64,000 nucleotides of DNA from Eubacteriales bacterium (GTDB lineage: Bacteria; Bacillota; Clostridia; Oscillospirales; Oscillospiraceae). The translations under genes were made by a program, and so were the position numbers. The stretch lies in NCBI GenBank assembly GCA_030536515.1, contig JAUNPV010000002.1:62001-126000 (forward strand), given 5' to 3'. Below, in pieces: positions 49,233-58,186 of the stretch (positions within the stretch are counted from its first letter, which is position 1; each line of letters opens with the position of its first letter). The notes under the pieces were generated by a model, which did not search any database, was not told where the DNA came from, and was given only the letters and a program-made list of their open reading frames with translations.

Positions 49233-49994
49233 TTATCCTCCAATGGTTGCGCCGCTGAACCAATCCAGCAGCGTCATGTTGTGTTCTGTTTCATGCCAGC
49301 GGTGATAGGATGCAAAGACTTTCCTGACATCACCGCCGTGCTTCTGAACAATCTGATGGATTGCCAGAAAGCTCCTCCAATATTCGAAGAAAATGCTGGC
49401 GTAGTCCCCCGCATAGGTGGCCGCCCCGAATTCCTCCAGGGAGTGGCCGCCGTATTTGTGGTTCAGAAGCCCGACCAGCTCCTTGTTGCACCGGTATTCC
49501 GCCTCGTACTCCGAGGGGGTGAGGAAATACCGTCTGCTGATGTATTCTGCCATGCCCTCCTCAAACCAGATGCCGTTGCTGCGGGAGGAATCGAAGTCAT
49601 CCAGAAACAGGGGACTGTGGTGGGCCAGCTCGTGGCCCAGAATTTGCAGAATGTGGTTTTCCGTCAGGCCGGTTTCGTAGTAAGCCCGCAGGGCATGGCC
49701 AGTCTCCCCGGCTTCCAGCCCATCCAGCTGGTGCAGATAGACGGACCGCCAGGCGGAGACATCCGGGGTCATCACCACCCGGTAGTCGTTGGTGTACGCC
49801 GGGACGGGGATATCGCTGAAAAGCTCCGTCGCCCCGTGGCAGCTTGTCCAGACAATGGTGCGGGGCAGCTGGCAGACCTGGTAGGCATCCTTCAAAAAAG
49901 TGAGATAGGCGGTGAGCCGGGGCTGGATTTTGGAGACAAAGCGCTCATATTCCAATAATTCCTTCTGACTTTTTACAGCATAAAGGTGTTCCAT
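49233..49994 (-). CDS. zinc metalloprotease-like (gluzincin) protein
   Basis: The 253-residue protein shows the HExxH motif in ILGHELAHHSPLF (about 119-123) and a downstream WFEEGMAEYISRRYF glutamate, the gluzincin signature. No signal peptide is seen, so a cytosolic role is likely. The family name is uncertain. It starts two bases after uvrC's stop and precedes the acetyltransferase closely. Confidence 0.8.
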   Translation of the reverse strand: MEHLYAVKSQKELLEYERFVSKIQPRLTAYLTFLKDAYQVCQLPRTIVWTSCHGATELFSDIPVPAYTNDYRVVMTPDVSAWRSVYLHQLDGLEAGETGHALRAYYETGLTENHILQILGHELAHHSPLFLDDFDSSRSNGIWFEEGMAEYISRRYFLTPSEYEAEYRCNKELVGLLNHKYGGHSLEEFGAATYAGDYASIFFEYWRSFLAIHQIVQKHGGDVRKVFASYHRWHETEHNMTLLDWFSGATIGG

Positions 49995-49996
49995 TG

Positions 49997-51814
49997 TTAA
50001 TCCTCCTGGCAGTGAAAATGATGGTACACCGCCGCCGCTGCATCCCGGGGCAGAATCCGTTCCAGCTCGGGGATGGTGGCTTGGCCCATGGTGGACAGGG
50101 ATTTGAACTGGCGCAGGAGCTCCTGCTTGCGCTTGGGGCCGATGCCGGGAATGGCATCCAGCTCTGAATAGCGCAGGCGCTTGCTGCGAAGCTGCCGGTG
50201 GTAGGTGATGGCGAAGCGGTGGGTCTCCTCCTGGATATTGCCGATGAGGGCGAAAATGGCCTGGTTGTTGTCAATGCGAATCTCCTGGCCCTCCGGGGTC
50301 ACCAGCGCCCGGGTGCGGTGCCGGTCGTCCTTGACCATGCCGAACACCGGAAAACGCAGTTCCAGCTCCCGGAGGACGTCCACGGCCACCCTGGCGTGGT
50401 TGACGCCGCCGTCGATGAGCAGCAGGTCCGGGGCCGCTTCAAAGCCCTTGTCCTGCTGCTGATAGTGGGTAAACCGCCGGGTCAGCACCTGGCGCATGGC
50501 GCCGTAGTCGTCCTGGCCCTCCATGCCCTCCAGCTTGAAGCGCCTATAGTCGCTTTTCTTAGGCTTCCCATCCTGGAACACCACCATACTCGCCACAATG
50601 TCCGTGCCGGAAATATTGGAGATATCAAAGGACTCCATCCGGGAGGGCGCCTTGATGGCCAGCATTTTGCCCAGAAGAGTCAGGGTGGCGCTGACCCGCT
50701 CCTCCTTGCCGGTGACCCGCTGGGCCTCCTCAAAGGCGTTCTTGCAGGCAAGCTCCACCAGCCGCACGTTGTCCCCCCGCTGGGGCACGTGGAGCTTGGG
50801 CAGGCGGCCGTATTCCTGTTCCAGCAGCTGGGCGAACAGCTCGCCGTCATCGATGTCAAAGGGCAGCAGCACCCGTTTGGGGGCCAGGCCCCGGCTGAGG
50901 TAAAACTGCTTTAACAGGCTGGAAACCGCCTCCGTTTTGTCGTCGGGCCTTGGGAACACCTCGTATTCCTTGTCCAGCAGATTGCCGCCGGAAAAATGGA
51001 GCACGGCGAAGCAGGCCTTGGCCTCGGTCTCCCCGTAGCCCACCACGTCGGTATCCGCCAGGGTCCCCGCCGTCACCAGCTGCTTCTGGCTCAGCGCCTC
51101 CACGGCACTGAGCCGGTCCCGAAGGCTGGCGGCCAGCTCGAATTCCAGATTCTCCGCATGGGCCAGCATCTGCTCTTTGATTTGCTCGGCCACAGCCTTG
51201 TAATTGCCCTGGAGCAGCTGCTTGGCCTGCATCATGGTCTGCCTGTATTCGGCGCAGGTCCTGCTTTCCTGGCACCATCCGGCGCACTGGTTCATGTGGT
51301 AGTTCAGGCACGGCCGCTCCTTGCCCACGTCCCGGGGGAACTGCTTGTGGCAGCCCGGGAGCTTCAGCGTCAGGCGGATGGCCTCCAGCACGTCATGGGT
51401 GACGGCCCGGCCGCCGTAGGGGCCGTAGTAGTCCGCCCCGTCGGCGGCAGGCTTGCTGACCAGGGTGATAACGGGGTAGATTTCCCGCATATCCAGCCGC
51501 AGATAGGGGTAGCCCTTGTCATCCTTCAAAAGGATGTTGTATTTCGGCATATACCGCTTGATGAGGGAGCATTCCAGCACCAGAGCCTCAAACTCCGAGG
51601 CGGCCACAATCACGTCAAAATGGTGGATTTTGCTGACCATGAGCCTGGTTTTCGGGGTATGGGAGGCCGTGTCCTGGAAATACTGGCTCACCCGGTTTTT
51701 CAGCTTTTTTGCCTTGCCCACATAGATGACCTTGTCCTCCTTGTTGCGCATGATGTACACGCCGGGGGCGAAGGGCAGGGTCAGGGCTTTTTCCTTTAAT
51801 TCGTCAAAAGTCAT
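49997..51814 (-). CDS. uvrC: excinuclease ABC subunit C
   Basis: The 605-residue protein makes both incisions in nucleotide excision repair. It has a GIY-YIG domain (GVYIMRNKEDKVIYVGKAKKLKNRV, about 18-45), a UVR motif region (about 200-235), a UvrC RNase H-like domain (ESFDISNISG, about 400) and tandem HhH at the C-terminus (IPGIGPKRKQELLRQF). ATG at 51814 follows GAGGT; the frame extends to 51892 without support. Confidence 0.96.
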   Translation of the reverse strand: MTFDELKEKALTLPFAPGVYIMRNKEDKVIYVGKAKKLKNRVSQYFQDTASHTPKTRLMVSKIHHFDVIVAASEFEALVLECSLIKRYMPKYNILLKDDKGYPYLRLDMREIYPVITLVSKPAADGADYYGPYGGRAVTHDVLEAIRLTLKLPGCHKQFPRDVGKERPCLNYHMNQCAGWCQESRTCAEYRQTMMQAKQLLQGNYKAVAEQIKEQMLAHAENLEFELAASLRDRLSAVEALSQKQLVTAGTLADTDVVGYGETEAKACFAVLHFSGGNLLDKEYEVFPRPDDKTEAVSSLLKQFYLSRGLAPKRVLLPFDIDDGELFAQLLEQEYGRLPKLHVPQRGDNVRLVELACKNAFEEAQRVTGKEERVSATLTLLGKMLAIKAPSRMESFDISNISGTDIVASMVVFQDGKPKKSDYRRFKLEGMEGQDDYGAMRQVLTRRFTHYQQQDKGFEAAPDLLLIDGGVNHARVAVDVLRELELRFPVFGMVKDDRHRTRALVTPEGQEIRIDNNQAIFALIGNIQEETHRFAITYHRQLRSKRLRYSELDAIPGIGPKRKQELLRQFKSLSTMGQATIPELERILPRDAAAAVYHHFHCQED

Positions 51815-51883
51815 AGATTCACCTCGGGGAAGCGATGGACGGATCGGCAAGCGCAGCTGTCCGGCGTTTCCCAAGTAAAAAAG

Positions 51884-51914
51884 CTGCCTCAATGCGTATT
51901 TTGCATTGAGGCAG
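51884..51914 (-). terminator. terminator after the HPr gene
   Basis: CTGCCTCAATGC/GCATTGAGGCAG stem followed on the minus strand by CTTTTTT. Confidence 0.85.
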
Positions 51915-51946
51915 TTAAGTAAGAGCTATTTTAATTTCTTGTTCTC

Positions 51947-52207
51947 TTAATAGACGTCCCGCTGGAGCAGTGCATCCAGAGCGTTCACGGCCGCCTCAGC
52001 GTCAGAACCGGAAGCGCTCAGCGTAACGGTGGTGCCGGTGACAATGCCCAGGGACATGATGCCCAGCAGACTCTTGGCGTTCATCTTTCGGCTGCCGGAT
52101 TCCAGCCAGATGCTGCTCTCAAACTCGTTGGCCTTCTGTACGAAATAGGTGGCCTGCTTGTTATGAAGGCCGGATTCACAACGAACGACAACTTCTTTAT
52201 TGAACAT
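51947..52207 (-). CDS. HPr-family phosphocarrier with altered active-site loop
   Basis: The 86-residue protein has the HPr fold. His15 (the PEP-dependent phosphorylation site) and Ser46 (the HPr kinase site) are kept at their exact positions: GLH at 13-15 and NAKSLLGI around 46. But the loop after His15 reads Asn-Lys-Gln instead of Ala-Arg-Pro, so Arg17, which assists phosphotransfer, is Lys. It may be a normal PTS carrier or a regulatory variant such as Crh. ATG at 52207 follows AAGGAG. No other PTS gene is near. Confidence 0.88.
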   Translation of the reverse strand: MFNKEVVVRCESGLHNKQATYFVQKANEFESSIWLESGSRKMNAKSLLGIMSLGIVTGTTVTLSASGSDAEAAVNALDALLQRDVY

Positions 52208-52362
52208 AAAATACACTCCTTTTCATTCCCCCCGGAGGTGGAACGGGTCTGATAATTATTATAGCGTTTTCAACGAAAAAGTCAACTCGTTTTCGTCTTG
52301 TTTTCACAAATTGCCAATTTCCCGGAATCGTTTTCGCCCTTTTCGGAGGTTCATTCGGCAAT

Positions 52363-54741
52363 TTAACGGAATTCGGCAATGGTGACGCCGTCCTCGCCCT
52401 CGCCGTACTGGCCCAGGCGGAATTTTTTGACGAACTTGTTGCGTTTCAGGGACTGCTGGACGGCGGCCCGGAGAACGCCGGTGCCCTTGCCGTGGATGAT
52501 GCGGACCTGGGAAAGGTTCGACCGCATGGCCTCGTCCATGAACCGGTCCAGCACGCATTCGGCCTCCACCGCATCCATGCCCCGCAGGTCTACCTCCATG
52601 GGCATGGCGGTCATTTTCATCTCCCGGCCGGAGTGCTTGGGCCGGGCGCCCTTGACCTCGTAGGGGTTGTCCTGCTCCAGCAGGTAAATTTCATCGGCCT
52701 TGGCGGTCATTTTCAGAATGCCGGCCTGGAGCTGGTAGGTGCCGTCTTTGTTGATGGCGATGACATTGGCCTTGGTGCCCAGCTTCAGCAGCTCCACCGT
52801 GTCCCCCACCAGAATGCCCCGGGTGGGCTTGGGACGGGCCTTCTCCGGCTGCTTGGCACGGAGTTTGTCCTCCACCTCGTTCAGATTCCGGCGCAGCTCC
52901 GCCTGGCGCTGGTTGATGCCGGTGGTGTCGGCGCTGTCCTGAAGCTGCTTACGCAGGGCCTTCAGCTCCTCGGAGGCCAGATTGGCAGCGGTCCGGGCCT
53001 CCTCGATGATGTGCTGGGCCTCCCGGCGGGCGGACTCCATGGCCTTCTCCCGCTCCTTCCGAAGCTGCTCATTGTATTCCTCGCTCTGCTGCTTGATTTT
53101 GGCGGTCTCCTGCTTGAGGCGCTCGGCCTCCCGGCGGGCGGACTCCATCTGCTGGCGCTGCTGCTCCAGCTGGGACAGCACGTCCTCAAAATTCTTGTCG
53201 GACTTGTCCACCAGGTCGTCGGCTTCCTTCAAAATGTCCTCGGACAGGCCCAGCTTCCGGGAAATGGCGAAGGCGTTAGACTTGCCGGGAATGCCGATGA
53301 GTAGCTTGTAAGTAGGCCGCAGGGTTTCAATGTCAAATTCGCAGGAGGCGTTGATGACTCCCTGGGTCCGCATGGCGTAGAGCTTTAATTCCGCATAGTG
53401 GGTGGTTGCCACCACCCGGCTGCCCATTTTCCGGCAGAATTCGATGATGGCGGTGGCCAGGGCCGCACCCTCGGCGGGGTCCGTACCGGCGCCCAGCTCG
53501 TCAAAGAGGACCAGGGTCCGGTCGTCGCACTGGGCCACCACGTCCACGATGGTTTTCATATGGCTGGAAAAGGTGGAAAGGCTCTGGGCAATGGACTGCT
53601 CGTCGCCGATGTCGGCGAGAATGGCATCAAAGGTGGAAAGGACGCTGCCGTCCCCGGCGGGTACATGAAGGCCGCACTCGGCCATGAGGGTCAGCAGGCC
53701 GATGGTTTTCAGAGTGACGGTCTTGCCGCCGGTGTTGGGGCCGGTGATGACCATGGTGTCAAAATCCGTGCCCAGCCGCAGGGAAATGGGCACCACCGCC
53801 TTGGGGTCGATGAGGGGGTGCCGGGCGTTGCGCAGCTCCACCCTGCCCTTGTCGTTCATAATGGGAGCCCAGGCCCGCATCCGATAGGCCAGCTTGGCCT
53901 TGGCGAAAATCACGTCCAGCTGCACCAGCATGGCGTAGTCCAGGTCAATGGCCTCCCGGTAGGCGGCGGCCTCGGCGGACAGCTCTGCCAGAATCCGCTC
54001 GATTTCCTTCTTTTCCTTTATTTCCAGCTCCCGCAGGGCGTTGTTGGCGTTGACGGCGGACATGGGCTCCACAAAATAGGTGGAGCCGGTGGCGGACACA
54101 TCATGGACCAGGCCCGGCACGTCGTTTTTGCACTCGCTTTTCACCGGGACCACATATCGTCCCTGACGGATGGTGATGATGGGCTCCCGGAGGTACTTGG
54201 AATAGGCGGGCGAGGAAATGATTTTTTGGAGGCTGTCCCGGATTTTGCCGGCCTGAATCCGCATATGCCGGCGGATGTCCGCCAGGGCCGGCGAGGCGGC
54301 GTCGGCAATCTCCTCCTCGGAAAGAATGGCGACGAAAATCCGGTCCTCCAGGTATTTATTAGGGGTCAAGGCCTTGAACAGAGGGTCCAGCACCGTGGCT
54401 GCCTCGTCCTCGGACACGTAGCCCTTGATGTTCCGGGCACAGCGGAGGATTCCGGCAATCCGCAGCAGCTCGATAGGCTGCAGGCTGCCCCCCCGGTCGG
54501 CCCGCTCCAAAGAGGCGGACACATCGGTGACGTCGCCGAAGACGGGATTGCCCTTCTTGGTGCACAGGTCCGAGGCGGCGGTGGTCTGGGAAAGCATCAG
54601 CTCCACATCCTCCAAATCCGAGGTGGGATGGAGCACCAGGCAGGCCGCCTTGCCGCCCTCGCTTCCGGCGCACTGCGAAAGAAGCCCCAGAACCTGGTCA
54701 AGCTCCAGCTTCAGCAGTGATTTTTCGTATAATTCTGACAT
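52363..54741 (-). CDS. mutS2: endonuclease MutS2
   Basis: The 792-residue protein has MutS-like ATPase parts and a C-terminal Smr nuclease domain. Walker A is TGPNTGGKTVTLKT (about 330), Walker B LVLFDELGAGTDP, and a long coiled coil spans 515-640. The Smr domain (about 715-792) contains VDLRGMDAVEAECVLDRF and the HGKGTGVLR motif. In Firmicutes MutS2 splits collided ribosomes and limits recombination. It is the third gene after yqzL and recO (9 bases downstream). Confidence 0.95.
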   Translation of the reverse strand: MSELYEKSLLKLELDQVLGLLSQCAGSEGGKAACLVLHPTSDLEDVELMLSQTTAASDLCTKKGNPVFGDVTDVSASLERADRGGSLQPIELLRIAGILRCARNIKGYVSEDEAATVLDPLFKALTPNKYLEDRIFVAILSEEEIADAASPALADIRRHMRIQAGKIRDSLQKIISSPAYSKYLREPIITIRQGRYVVPVKSECKNDVPGLVHDVSATGSTYFVEPMSAVNANNALRELEIKEKKEIERILAELSAEAAAYREAIDLDYAMLVQLDVIFAKAKLAYRMRAWAPIMNDKGRVELRNARHPLIDPKAVVPISLRLGTDFDTMVITGPNTGGKTVTLKTIGLLTLMAECGLHVPAGDGSVLSTFDAILADIGDEQSIAQSLSTFSSHMKTIVDVVAQCDDRTLVLFDELGAGTDPAEGAALATAIIEFCRKMGSRVVATTHYAELKLYAMRTQGVINASCEFDIETLRPTYKLLIGIPGKSNAFAISRKLGLSEDILKEADDLVDKSDKNFEDVLSQLEQQRQQMESARREAERLKQETAKIKQQSEEYNEQLRKEREKAMESARREAQHIIEEARTAANLASEELKALRKQLQDSADTTGINQRQAELRRNLNEVEDKLRAKQPEKARPKPTRGILVGDTVELLKLGTKANVIAINKDGTYQLQAGILKMTAKADEIYLLEQDNPYEVKGARPKHSGREMKMTAMPMEVDLRGMDAVEAECVLDRFMDEAMRSNLSQVRIIHGKGTGVLRAAVQQSLKRNKFVKKFRLGQYGEGEDGVTIAEFR

Positions 54742-54750
54742 AGTAAACTC

Positions 54751-55494
54751 CTAAATAAGTAAGGATTTGTAAAAATCAAGGGTTGGAAACCCTCGTTCCA
54801 GCTGGGTGGTTAAGTAGGCCTCCGTCAGGCTTGCCAGCTTTCCCAGGGCCTCCCCGCCAATCTGGAAGGAAAACAACCGCTTGGGGTCGCACAGGCAGAT
54901 GTAGCGCATGGCTTCCAGCACCGACGCCGTCACCGGCATCCGAATGCCCGCCGACTCCCGGCTGCGGCAGGCGCTGCATTCCAGCTGTCCGGCGGACAGG
55001 TCGAACCGTTCCGGGCTCTGGCTGCCGCAGATATGGCAGCCGAACAGGTCCGGGGTAAAGCCTGCCAGGCAGGCACTGCGCAGCTCAAACACGGCCTTGA
55101 TCTGCGCCTCCGGCAAATTCAGCCGGGCCAGGGCGTACAGGCAGTTCAGCAGCAGGGCCTGGAGCTCCGGGTTGGGCAGGTCCTCCTGGCTCAGCACCTC
55201 GGCCACCTGGGCAAAATAGGTGCCCAGGGACAGCTTGGTCAAATCCCGCCGCAGGGGCATGAACAGCTCTAAAGTGCTGGCCTCGTTGATGGTGTACTGG
55301 CCCCGGTATTCAAACAAGGTAAACTCCCCGTAGGCCAGCAGCTGGCAGGGGGCGATGAGGGGACTGTTTTTCCGGCGCAGCCCCCGGGCTTTGACGGTCA
55401 GCTTGCCGTGACGGCGGCTGAGCACCGTCAGCAAAGCGTCCTTATCATTGTAATCCGTGACTCTCAGGACGATGCCCTGGATGGTCGTGTACAT
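54751..55494 (-). CDS. recO: DNA repair protein RecO
   Basis: The 247-residue protein has an N-terminal OB-fold (GIVLRVTDYNDKDALLTVLSRRHGKLTVKARGLRR) and a C-terminal zinc site (CHICG...CSAC, about 160-185). RecO loads RecA and anneals ssDNA with RecR. AGGGAAG precedes the ATG. The preceding yqzL overlaps its start by 50 bases in another frame. Confidence 0.92.
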   Translation of the reverse strand: MYTTIQGIVLRVTDYNDKDALLTVLSRRHGKLTVKARGLRRKNSPLIAPCQLLAYGEFTLFEYRGQYTINEASTLELFMPLRRDLTKLSLGTYFAQVAEVLSQEDLPNPELQALLLNCLYALARLNLPEAQIKAVFELRSACLAGFTPDLFGCHICGSQSPERFDLSAGQLECSACRSRESAGIRMPVTASVLEAMRYICLCDPKRLFSFQIGGEALGKLASLTEAYLTTQLERGFPTLDFYKSLLI

Positions 55495-55588
55495 GGCTTC
55501 CCTCCGTTTTTTGCATTTTCGTATACATGAGGTAGGCCTCCGGGGCCCCGGTCTCCAAAAAAAGCTGCCAATAATCCACTGCGTTCAT
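55445..55588 (-). CDS. yqzL: YqzL-like small protein
   Basis: A 47-residue gene beginning MNAVDYWQLFLETGAPEAYL, the pattern W-x2-F-x2-TG-x3-AYL of the YqzL family, which in Bacillus lies between era and recO, as here. ATG at 55588 follows AAGGAGG by nine bases. Its 3' part overlaps recO by 50 bases, so the recO ribosome site lies inside it. Function unknown. Confidence 0.85.
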   Translation of the reverse strand: MNAVDYWQLFLETGAPEAYLMYTKMQKTEGSHVHDHPGHRPESHGLQ

Positions 55589-55607
55589 CCTGCTGCCTCC
55601 TTCTGAT

Positions 55608-55713
55608 TGTCATTGCGAGGAGCGAAGCGACGTGGCAATCCGTTTTTCTTGGCTTCTTGCACAGGGATACGGATTGCCACAACCAGTGCTGAGGCACTGG
55701 TTTCGCAATGACA
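55608..55713. repeat. full-length nested palindromic repeat
   Basis: Outer ends TGTCATTGCGA and TCGCAATGACA are exact inverses. Inner arms GTGGCAATCCG and CGGATTGCCAC are also exact inverses, and CCAGTG/CACTGG pairs near the right. It contains the GAGCGAAGCGACGTGGCAATC string typical of a widespread intergenic repeat. It splits the era-yqzL-recO run. The shorter forms at 4480 and 24935 appear to be its parts. Confidence 0.8.
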
Positions 55714-55764
55714 GATATCGTTGGCTTTAGGATTTGCGCCCATCTGGATTTTTACAACTGGAAA

Positions 55765-56652
55765 TTATTCGCTGTAGCCAAAGTTGCGGACCAGAAAGTC
55801 GCTGTCCCGCCAGTTTTCCTTCACCTTCACCCAGGTGGTCAGGTAGACCTTGGTGCCCATGAATTTCTCGCAGTCCGCCCGGGCCAGGGAGGATATCTTT
55901 TTCAGCATGGCCCCCTGCTTGCCGATGATGATGCCCTTGTGGCTGGCTTTTTCGCAGAAAATGGTGGCATCGATGTCAATGATGCCGTTGTCCCGCTCGG
56001 AGAAGGTGGTGATTTCCACCGCCGTGCCGTGGGGGACCTCCCGGTCCAGGCACCACAGCAGCTTCTCCCGGATAATCTCCGCCATGACCTGCCGCTCGGG
56101 CTGGTCGGTGGTCACGTCGTCGGGGAACAGGAAGGGGCCTTCCACGGCGTATTTTTCGCAGGCGGAGAGCAGCACGTCCACCCCGTCGCCGGTTTTGGCG
56201 GAAATGGGAATGATGGCATCAAAGGCCCCGGTCTGGGCGTAGACATCGATAACCTCCAGCAGCTTGTCCTTTTCCACGGTGTCGATTTTATTGATGGCGA
56301 GAATGGCAGGGCAGCGGGTGCCCTTGATTTTTTCAATCAGGGCCTCCTCCTGAATGCCCACGGAGGCAATGGGCTCCACCACCAGAACGGTGGCGTCCAC
56401 ATCGGAAATGGACTCCCGGACGGTGTTGACCATGTAGTCGCCCAGCTTGGTCCGGGCCTTGTGGTAGCCGGGGGTGTCCACAAAGACAAATTGCAGATTG
56501 TCCCGGGTCAGAATGCCGCAGATGCGGTTGCGGGTGGTCTGGGGCTTGTTGGACACAATGGCAATCTTCTCCCCCACCAGGAAGTTGGTCAGGGTGGACT
56601 TGCCCACATTGGGCCGGCCGGCAATGGTGATGATAGCGGTTTTGGTAATCAT
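55765..56652 (-). CDS. era: GTPase Era
   Basis: The 295-residue GTPase binds the 3' end of 16S rRNA during 30S assembly. It has G1 GRPNVGKST, G3 DTPG, G4 NKID, and the C-terminal KH domain with GKQGAMLKKI. Length is normal. The order ybeY-era matches Firmicutes, but the usual dgkA and cdd between them are absent. Confidence 0.97.
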   Translation of the reverse strand: MITKTAIITIAGRPNVGKSTLTNFLVGEKIAIVSNKPQTTRNRICGILTRDNLQFVFVDTPGYHKARTKLGDYMVNTVRESISDVDATVLVVEPIASVGIQEEALIEKIKGTRCPAILAINKIDTVEKDKLLEVIDVYAQTGAFDAIIPISAKTGDGVDVLLSACEKYAVEGPFLFPDDVTTDQPERQVMAEIIREKLLWCLDREVPHGTAVEITTFSERDNGIIDIDATIFCEKASHKGIIIGKQGAMLKKISSLARADCEKFMGTKVYLTTWVKVKENWRDSDFLVRNFGYSE

Positions 56653-56672
56653 AAGTATCTCCTATATGTGAA

Positions 56673-57173
56673 TTAATCTCTGCTCATGCCCCGGATGGAG
56701 GCGGCGATGGCTTCTTCCCTGCTCCGCATCTGTTTTTTCATCTCGCCCTCGTCCAGGTGGTCGTAGCCCAGCAGATGGAGCATGGAGTGGATGGTGAGAT
56801 AGCCTACCTCCCGGCGGAGGCTGTGGCCGAATTCCTGGGCCTGGGCCTGGGCCCGCTCCAGGCTGATGCACATATCCCCCAGGGGCACCAGCCCGGTCTC
56901 CGGGTCGAAATATTCCTCCCAGCTGTCCGGCAGCACCCCGGCCTGGAGCTGGAACATGGGGAAGCTCAGCACGTCGGTGGCCTTGTCCAAATTCCGGCTT
57001 TCCCGGTTGATGACCCGGATACCGGCATCGTCGGTGATGAGCACGTTAATCTCACACCGGACGGGAACGCCCTCGGCCTTCAGTGTCTCATGGATGCAGG
57101 TTTTGATATTGGCGGAAATGGCAAATTTTTGCAGACTCAGCTGCTCAAAAACCAGGTTGATTTTATGTCTCAT
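56673..57173 (-). CDS. ybeY: rRNA maturation endonuclease YbeY
   Basis: The 166-residue protein has the zinc site HSMLHLLGYDH (HxxxHxxxxxH) preceded by REVGYLTI, and TDVLSFPMF earlier. It overlaps phoH by four bases and precedes era by 20. It processes 16S rRNA and affects ribosome quality control. Confidence 0.95.
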   Translation of the reverse strand: MRHKINLVFEQLSLQKFAISANIKTCIHETLKAEGVPVRCEINVLITDDAGIRVINRESRNLDKATDVLSFPMFQLQAGVLPDSWEEYFDPETGLVPLGDMCISLERAQAQAQEFGHSLRREVGYLTIHSMLHLLGYDHLDEGEMKKQMRSREEAIAASIRGMSRD

Positions 57174-58186
57174 TTTTCATACTTCCTCTTGTATTTGAAC
57201 TTCTGGGGCGGCTTTTTAAGCTCCGGCCTGGGGGCCGATTTTTCGTAGGCGCTGATAATGGCCTGGACCAGAGCGTGGCGCACCACGTCGGCGGCGGTCA
57301 GGCGGCAGATGGCGATGTCTTTCACCCCGTCCAGCACCCGGACCGCATCCTTTAGGCCCGATACCTTGTCGTCGGGCAGGTCAATCTGGGTCACGTCGCC
57401 GGTGATGACGATTTTGGAGCCGAAGCCCAGCCGGGTCAGAAACATTTTCATCTGCTCCCGGGTGGTGTTTTGGGCCTCGTCCAGGATGATGAAGCTGTCG
57501 TCCAGGGTCCGGCCCCGCATATAGGCCAGAGGGGCAACCTCAATAGAGCCCCGCTCCTGGTATTTCTGGAAGGTCTCCGCCCCCAGCATATCGTACAGAG
57601 CGTCGTAAAGAGGCCGCAGGTAGGGGTCCACCTTGTTTTGCAGGTCGCCGGGCAGAAAGCCCAGCCGCTCCCCTGCCTCCACCGCAGGCCGGGTGAGGAT
57701 AATCCGGTTGACGGCCTTTTCCCGGAAGGCGGCAACGGCGGCAGCCACCGCCAGATAGGTCTTGCCGGTACCGGCGGGGCCTACGCCGATGGTGACGGTG
57801 TTTTTCTGAATGGCCTTCATGTAGTTCTGCTGGCCCACGGTTTTGGCCTTGATGGGCTTGCCCTTGGCGGTGATGCACACCACGTCCTTGGCCATCTGAG
57901 CCACCTGGTGGTCGTTGCCCTCGTTGACCAGGGTGATGAGGTAGCGGACCCGCTGCTCGTCAATGGTCTCGCCTCTGGCGGCCAGGGACAGCAGCCCCTC
58001 CAGGGTGCGGACGGCCTTGTCGGCCATTTCCTCGTCGCCGGTGACCCGCAGCTCCTCGCCCCGGTTGACCACCTTCACCTCCAGGGCCTCCTCGATGCGC
58101 TTGATATTTTCGTCAAAGGAGCCGAAGACGGCAATCAGGTCCTCCACCCGCTCTGCGTTGACAATGCGTTCAATCTCTTTTCCCAT
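57170..58186 (-). CDS. phoH: PhoH-family ATPase
   Basis: The 338-residue protein has Walker A GPAGTGKTYLAVA (about 140), a DEAQNTTREQMKMF motif (Walker B plus Sensor region) and an N-terminal KH-like domain. ATG at 58186 follows GGAG; a TTG at 58198 is in frame but on that site. PhoH pairs with YbeY in RNA metabolism. It overlaps yqfD by 17 bases. Confidence 0.93.
   Translation of the reverse strand: MGKEIERIVNAERVEDLIAVFGSFDENIKRIEEALEVKVVNRGEELRVTGDEEMADKAVRTLEGLLSLAARGETIDEQRVRYLITLVNEGNDHQVAQMAKDVVCITAKGKPIKAKTVGQQNYMKAIQKNTVTIGVGPAGTGKTYLAVAAAVAAFREKAVNRIILTRPAVEAGERLGFLPGDLQNKVDPYLRPLYDALYDMLGAETFQKYQERGSIEVAPLAYMRGRTLDDSFIILDEAQNTTREQMKMFLTRLGFGSKIVITGDVTQIDLPDDKVSGLKDAVRVLDGVKDIAICRLTAADVVRHALVQAIISAYEKSAPRPELKKPPQKFKYKRKYEK

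Noticed and set aside
53398-54720. Long 440-residue frame opposite mutS2
   Set aside because: GC-rich shadow of the real gene with low-complexity Gly/His/Val content and no family pattern. The same applies to antisense frames over radA (17308-18852), polA (33916-35499), cysS (31328-32929) and the SH3b gene (29702-31333).
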